A DNA stretch of 64,000 nt from Levilactobacillus mulengensis. Its GTDB lineage: Bacteria; Bacillota; Bacilli; Lactobacillales; Lactobacillaceae. The notes below the pieces were generated by a model. It ran no database searches, was not told the origin of the DNA, and saw only the letters and a program-made list of their open reading frames with translations. Both the position numbers and the translations under genes were made by a program. The stretch covers positions 1-64,000 of the forward strand of contig NZ_RHNW01000002.1 in assembly GCF_003946045.1 (NCBI RefSeq), given 5' to 3'. Shown here piece by piece: positions 59,820 through 64,000 of this stretch (positions are counted from its first letter, which is position 1; each line of letters opens with the position of its first letter).

Positions 59820-59848
59820 AAAAAAGTCTGGGATCAATTCCCAGACTT
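59820..59848 (-). terminator. terminator of the lipoprotein gene
   Basis: Leftward AAGTCTGGGA...TCCCAGACTT then TTTTTATTTTTG. It is about 490 bases beyond the stop at 60342, with repeats A8 and B11 in between. Confidence 0.85.
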
Positions 59849-59966
59849 CATGTTTGTCATTTAATTGATGTTATCTACTCTAGTTGACTAACTGCTCAAC
59901 CACTACAAGCCGTCGTCACTAACGAAGAATCCAAACTCACCAGTGACAATTACTCACTAAGTAAGC

Positions 59967-60057
59967 GGGCCGAACCAGTATCAGCCGCAGGGCTGGGAAA
60001 ACTGGGCCAGTCGTGGGAGTGACCAGAGGCGAGCCAAGGGGCCCGGCTGTGTCGATG
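59967..60057 (+). repeat. structured repeat B11 (5' fragment)
   Basis: 5' arm and first strand of a B element (GGGCCGAACCAGTATCAGC ... GGCGAGCCAAGG ... GGCTGTGTCGATG), cut off and followed 63 bases later by A8; both are preceded by AAGTAAGCGGGC. Confidence 0.7.
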
Positions 60058-60120
60058 ACTCAACAACACAGCCAACCACTTCACATCGACATCCCTATAA
60101 GCACAACCCGCCAAGTAAGC

Positions 60121-60320
60121 GGGCTGAACCAGTATGAGCCGCAGGGCTGGTGAAAATGGGCTCAGCCGTGGGAGTTGCCTTAGCGGGTCTCCCGCTTAGG
60201 CAACTGCTATCTTTGAGACTCGGTCCTTGAGGCTCAAAGTAAGCCCGGAGACCGCCCTTCGGCTCCGGGCGTGCGCCCACAGCGTCACGGCCCATTTTCA
60301 CCAGCCCAGAGGCGCTGCAA
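60121..60320 (+). repeat. structured repeat A8 (full core)
   Basis: GGGCTGGTGAAAATGGGC/GCCCATTTTCACCAGCCC and last hairpin GCCCGGAG...CTCCGGGC. Ends about 20 bases from the lipoprotein stop codon; the outermost arm on the right is degraded. Confidence 0.83.
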
Positions 60321-60341
60321 AAAACAAGAAGAAAAGCCAGG

Positions 60342-61226
60342 TTACTTGGTCATGTAGATGTAGAGGTGGTCCGTTGAGAAACCAGTGTTGAACCGCACGC
60401 CATTCGACCGAATCGTCTTAGTCGTCGTGGATGAGCTGTTCTTCTTAGCATCCTTCAGAACCTTTTCAAACTTATTGATGACATACTTTGGCTTAGCCTT
60501 CAGCGTCGTCCCCAACAAGGCAAACGTGGTCCCAAAGGTCTTCTGACCGTCCTTGGTCTTCATCTGCTTGGTTGGCACGATCAGCGCTAAGCCCATCAAC
60601 TTGCCATCCTGCACGTTGCCCCGCACCGTCACGTCCTTGGTGTCGATGAGGTTTTGCACGCCATCCTTGGCCGTGGTTGGTAACAGGTCGTCCTTGGCCT
60701 GCTTCTTAGCGGTGGCCATTTGTGCCTGTAATCGCTTGGCGGCAGCTTGTTGCTGTTTAGCAGCGGCTGTGGCGGCCATGGGGTCGGTCTTGGCTAAGGC
60801 TGTCAACTTTTTCTTAGTCGCGGCTTGGGTCTTTTGCGCCTGTTGTAATTGCTTTTGGACCTTCTTTGGCAAATGGGTCCCAATCACCATCTGGTTGTAA
60901 GTGGCCGCTAGCTTCTTGTAGTTGCCCAGGGCCGTGACCGACTTGACCGTCACCGTCTTCTTGGCGTTGCCCGCCGTCAGCTTGACCGTCTGTTGCTTGG
61001 CCGCTGCGGGTACTTGGAAGAAGTAGGTCCCGCCGTTCACTTTGACGCTGTGCTTGGCCCCACCATCGACCTGGTAGTTCACGGTCTTGGTCTTGGCGTC
61101 ACCCTTAATCACCGCGGTCAAAGCCGTTGGGTGGTAACTGGTCTTGTTCGTGGTCAGTGCGTTACTCGAGCAGCCGGCAAGGGTCAAGGCTAACAACCCC
61201 ACGGCGCCCAACAAAAACTTTTTCAT
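60342..61226 (-). CDS. lipoprotein with coiled-coil segment, function unknown
   Basis: 294 residues, start at 61226 after GAGGGATGG. Lipobox LTLAGC with Cys at 19. Beta-rich domain (about 25-100), then a long Ala/Gln/Lys helix (about 115-180) expected to form a coiled coil, then a further domain with NGVRFNTGFSTDHLYIYMTK at the end. No family recognised. Likely anchored outside the membrane. Confidence 0.7.
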   Translation of the reverse strand: MKKFLLGAVGLLALTLAGCSSNALTTNKTSYHPTALTAVIKGDAKTKTVNYQVDGGAKHSVKVNGGTYFFQVPAAAKQQTVKLTAGNAKKTVTVKSVTALGNYKKLAATYNQMVIGTHLPKKVQKQLQQAQKTQAATKKKLTALAKTDPMAATAAAKQQQAAAKRLQAQMATAKKQAKDDLLPTTAKDGVQNLIDTKDVTVRGNVQDGKLMGLALIVPTKQMKTKDGQKTFGTTFALLGTTLKAKPKYVINKFEKVLKDAKKNSSSTTTKTIRSNGVRFNTGFSTDHLYIYMTK

Positions 61227-61418
61227 ATTTTTCCATCCCTCAATGATTAATATCCGTTTACTGGCACCGGCCATCGGTTGCACCGCTACACATATACTTG
61301 GTTTATCTTACCACATTCTTTCACACTATGGGGCAAACTTTATGCGGGACATTTCCATTTAATGTCACACTAATTTTACGAGCCCAAAAGTCCCCTGGCA
61401 CCACTGATTTACCCCATC

Positions 61419-61455
61419 AAAAAAGTCCACCAACTCTGAAATGAGCCGTGGACTT
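61419..61455 (-). terminator. terminator of the universal stress protein gene
   Basis: Leftward AAGTCCAC...GTGGACTT then TTTTG. Confidence 0.8.
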
Positions 61456-61486
61456 CAATAATAGCAAGATGCAATTTTAAATTGAA

Positions 61487-61912
61487 TTAGTCGACAACCA
61501 AGACGCTCGTGTCTGAATTGTGAACGACATAGCTAGTGGTGGACCCCATGATGGCGCGCCCAAAGCCGTGAACCCCGGAACGGCCGATGACCGTCAGTGA
61601 GGTGTGTAATTCAGCCGGCAACGTCTTGGCAATCGTGGGTTTTGGCAGGCCTACCCGGAAAGAGGTTTCGACCGGCACGCCCTGTGCTTCCACTTCTTCA
61701 ACCGCACTCTCCAAGAATTTTGAAGCGGCATCCTTGAAATGGGTCACGATTTCACTACCGAATTCCGCGCCGTAGTGGGCATAGGTCTGATCGCTGGCGA
61801 CGGAAACGATGAACAATTTAGAACCCAGCTCCTTGGCTAATTTGGTGGCCTCAATCAGTGCGGCGTGCGCATTTTTGCTACCATCCATTGGTACTAAGAT
61901 CCGTTCATACAT
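61487..61912 (-). CDS. universal stress protein
   Basis: 141 residues from the ATG at 61912. UspA fold: RILVPMDGSKNA at the start, and the nucleotide loop VIGRSGVHGFGRAIMGSTTSYV with the GxxG...GS pattern of ATP-binding members. The leader (61913-62270) is long; TGGAAGCGTTTTAC near 61991 resembles a relaxed cre but has mismatches. No gene in that stretch. Confidence 0.9.
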   Translation of the reverse strand: MYERILVPMDGSKNAHAALIEATKLAKELGSKLFIVSVASDQTYAHYGAEFGSEIVTHFKDAASKFLESAVEEVEAQGVPVETSFRVGLPKPTIAKTLPAELHTSLTVIGRSGVHGFGRAIMGSTTSYVVHNSDTSVLVVD

Positions 61913-62273
61913 AATATCCCGTCCTTTCCATAGTAAACCATCCATGTGGTATCGTTTCTACACATTTATCATAACAATTAAACGGCTTACGTGGAAGCGT
62001 TTTACCCGTTTTTTCACGAGATTTTTAAGGTACGCGCTGAAATGTTAGGCAATTCTCATTTCCCGGCGAAATTCCACGCTTGCTCGCAAGAGTTACTTAC
62101 CTTTTGTCCTTAGAATACAAGCTGAATTATCTTAACTACCCTCCGCGAGCGCAATCATTTTCATCCCCACTCTTCAGGCCGCATAATAACGGTATGCTGA
62201 GTTAGTGAAGAAGAACCGTCATTGTGCGCGCCAACTTTGCTGAAGCAGCAATTCGTTTTTGGGGGAGGATTTT

Positions 62274-62870
62274 ATGATGAAAAACGAAGATAGAGTATTC
62301 GAGACGTTTCTACGGCAATATCGGTCAATCTTTCGGGTGTTGATCAATGCGGCCGAACAGATTACCAGTCAGTATTCAGTGAGTTTCGAACAATATTTAC
62401 TGTTGAAACAGATTCATGAACAACGCAACATTACGTTGAGTGAACTGGCGGATTCCACCCGGACCACCCGTTCCGCAGCGGCGCGGAAGTTACGGGCTTT
62501 ACTGTTAGATGGCTTCGTGGAACAAGAAGCCAAGATGGACGATCGGCGGGTCAAGTACCTGCGCCTGACCGCCAAGGGGGCTAACGTAGAGCATGACATC
62601 CGGCAAGCCTTTCTGCAGAGCGCTACGACCTGGGAAGAAATTCCTAGCAACTTGACCGGCGAAGACATTAACCAGTTCTTTACGCAGTATCAGCAGAACA
62701 TTGCGATTTGGGACCGGACGCGGCCTAAGTTCCGGCGCCCCGTTTTTACTTTGGTTGCACCTCAGCCAAGACCATCGACACAGCCGGACACCTTGGCGCG
62801 ACCCTGGTCACTCCCACGACTGGCCCATTTTCACCAGCCCTGCGGCTCACACTTGTTTAACCCGGGTTAG
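62274..62870 (+). CDS. MarR-family regulator with repeat-derived C terminus
   Basis: 199 residues; start at 62274 after GGGGGAGG. Winged helix (ITLSELADSTRTTRSAAARKL, wing KMDDRRVKYLRLT) in the first 145 residues, the normal length of the family. From about residue 158 (PVFTLVAPQPRPSTQPD on) the reading frame passes into a reverse B-family remnant and ends there with NPG. The tail of about 40 residues is Pro-rich and probably unstructured. No neighbouring target gene is evident. Confidence 0.82.
   Translation: MMKNEDRVFETFLRQYRSIFRVLINAAEQITSQYSVSFEQYLLLKQIHEQRNITLSELADSTRTTRSAAARKLRALLLDGFVEQEAKMDDRRVKYLRLTAKGANVEHDIRQAFLQSATTWEEIPSNLTGEDINQFFTQYQQNIAIWDRTRPKFRRPVFTLVAPQPRPSTQPDTLARPWSLPRLAHFHQPCGSHLFNPG
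62744..62870 (-). repeat. B-family remnant fused to the MarR gene
   Basis: Carries the 5' third of a B element in reverse: CAGCCAAGACCATCGACAC, GACTGGCCCATTTTCACC, AGCCCTGCGGCTCACAC and GTTTAACCC. It provides the 3' end of the MarR coding sequence. Confidence 0.75.
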
Positions 62871-62920
62871 TCGTTGGCATCAGCGATTGCTGGTTGTGTC
62901 TCTGCTTGGTTGATTGCCAT

Positions 62921-63069
62921 TTTCACTTTGGTTGCACCTTAGCCAAGACTACACACAGCTAAACATTCTGCCACAATTATGATTATTTTCATGACCGACC
63001 CAGTTTTTCCAGCCCTGCGGCTTACACTTGTTTAACCCGAGTTAGTCGTTGGCATCGCAGATTGTCGTT
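62921..63069 (-). repeat. degenerate duplicate of the fused remnant
   Basis: TTTTCACTTTGGTTGCACC..., AGCCCTGCGGCTTACAC, TTGTTTAACCCGAGTTAG and TCGTTGGCATC repeat the 62744-62891 segment in tandem, with a more diverged centre. The rest of 63070-63400 shows no gene. Confidence 0.65.
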
Positions 63070-63424
63070 TATGTTTCTGACTCGTGGTTTCTGGGGGCAA
63101 CTGAGATTCAACCCAAACCACCAGCCAAAGTCAACAATCGCCAGAACACTCGTTGGCATTGGTCATTTTCCACCTAGCCCTTTTCGGCTACTGACATTTT
63201 CACCGTAATTGTTTCAAGCTTCGACTATTTTCACCCACTGACGGTCTTCATCGTCGGTCCGTTTTACACCCAGTTTTACTTAAGTCTGGGAGACCTTTTA
63301 TCGCTCTCAGGCTTATTTTTATGGGTTTCTTAGCCATTATGAGAAATTCATGATAAAACAGTTTCCTTTTGTGCGTGAAAGGGTTAACCTGTTCATAACA
63401 AATAGTTTTAAGGAGGATTTCTGT

Positions 63425-64000
63425 ATGCGACTTGATAATTATTCGTCCAACCAAACCCTGCCAACCATGGCTAGTGGCTTCCCGGTGGATACTGCTAAAC
63501 TGACTGACGACCTGTACGACGCGGTCAACGGCAAGTGGGCCGAACAGGCGACCATTCCTGGGGACCACTCCTCGACTGGTGGCTTCATGGACCTGGTCGA
63601 CAACATTGAACACACCCTGATGAGCGACTTCGACGACCTGTTGGCTGGCAAGCTCACCCCGGCTAACCCTGAGATGGCTGAGTTCAAGAAGCTATACACC
63701 TTGGCCCTGGATGCCGACCGTCGCAACAAAGACGGCGTGACCCCGCTCAAGCCTTACCTGGCTAAGATCGAGGGTCTCAAGGACTTCGCTGACCTGAACG
63801 CCCACCTGGTTGAATGGTTCCAAACCGACCTGCCAACCCCCGTCGACATCAGCGTTGACGCCGACATGAAGGACACCAGCAACTACGCCCTTTATTTGGA
63901 CGCCCCAAGCCTGATTCTCCCTGATAAAACTTACTACGAAAAGGATAACCCCGCTGCTAAGCAATTGATGCCCGTCTTCACGACGACCGCCGTCAAGGTC
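63425..64000 (+). CDS. pepO: M13-family endopeptidase PepO, 5' part
   Basis: 192 residues visible; the frame is open at the window edge (the family is about 630-650 residues). ATG at 63425 after AAGGAGG. N-terminal M13 signature DLYDAVNGKWAEQATIPGD, then KKLYTLALDADRRNKDG and LYLDAPSLILPDKTYYEKD. The HExxH zinc motif lies beyond the window. A cytoplasmic metallopeptidase that cleaves oligopeptides from casein-like proteins. Confidence 0.92.
   Translation, partial: MRLDNYSSNQTLPTMASGFPVDTAKLTDDLYDAVNGKWAEQATIPGDHSSTGGFMDLVDNIEHTLMSDFDDLLAGKLTPANPEMAEFKKLYTLALDADRRNKDGVTPLKPYLAKIEGLKDFADLNAHLVEWFQTDLPTPVDISVDADMKDTSNYALYLDAPSLILPDKTYYEKDNPAAKQLMPVFTTTAVKV

Noticed and set aside
2850-60320. Repeats as REP/BIME elements moved by a RAYT-type transposase
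   Set aside because: They are much longer and more branched than REP hairpins, and no Y1 transposase gene is in the window; not excluded genome-wide.
61913-62270. Structured leader or cre of the universal stress protein gene
   Set aside because: The cre-like TGGAAGCGTTTTAC has about three mismatches to consensus and I could not build a convincing fold by eye.
2850-62870. Repeats as a CRISPR array or ordinary insertion sequences
   Set aside because: Copies are dispersed, about 200-310 nt long, without regular spacers, cas genes, transposase genes or obvious target duplications in the window.

Overview
The window is a chromosomal stretch of a Gram-positive, low-branch Firmicute of the family Lactobacillaceae. 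The evidence is the set of protein families present: DUF5776/MucBP surface proteins, a cinnamoyl esterase of the LJ0536 type, a YkoEDC-TenA thiamine-precursor locus, PotABCD, PstSCAB and several Lactobacillus-type small proteins. Ribosome binding sites are strong (GGAGG) and TTG/GTG starts are frequent. The sequence is visibly GC-rich for a lactobacillus, which would fit a Levilactobacillus-like species; that placement is inference. There is no prophage, no intact transposase, no CRISPR array and no rRNA; one tRNA (Ala) is present.

Layout. 0.2-2.6 kb: DUF2087/HTH regulator, GIY-YIG-like protein and CAT-like acetyltransferase in one operon, then two overlapping HigA-like genes. 3-6 kb: tandem secreted D,D-carboxypeptidases. 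6.2-10.2 kb: TPP riboswitch, ykoE-ykoD-ykoC-tenA. 10.7-17.1 kb: small membrane and secreted proteins, a macrodomain operon, a protein that looks like four Sm-like barrels, and asparaginase. 17.2-18.8 kb: guanine-class riboswitch and xanthine permease. 19-22 kb: ABC exporter with a very long leader, then tRNA-Ala. 22-31 kb: oxidoreductase, remnant and intact DUF5776 surface protein, YbaK-type editing protein, MarR-MFS pair, GNAT, GlpF, nucleoid protein, esterase. 31.5-35.3 kb: potABCD. 35.5-40.3 kb: secreted protein and pstSCAB with a PhoP-box-like site. 40.3-42.2 kb: small proteins including a degenerate HPr-like protein under a perfect cre. 42.5-46.5 kb: an overlapping three-gene operon of nuclease-helicase, PD-(D/E)XK protein and sce7725-like protein. 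47-64 kb: lactonase, secreted wall proteins, APC permease, two VIT-family transporters divergent from a PerR-type regulator, amidase, YibE/F pair, a lipoprotein, Usp, MarR and the start of pepO.

The most striking content is between the genes. About 23 copies or fragments of two related families of long, non-coding, highly structured repeats (called A and B here, roughly 200-310 nt) occupy the intergenic space, often directly after a stop codon and before the rho-independent terminator. Copies differ mainly by paired, compensating substitutions, so base pairing itself appears to be conserved. A third small family (C, three copies) shows the same behaviour. I do not recognise any of the three as a named RNA or repeat family. 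They generate many spurious open frames, which are left out here.
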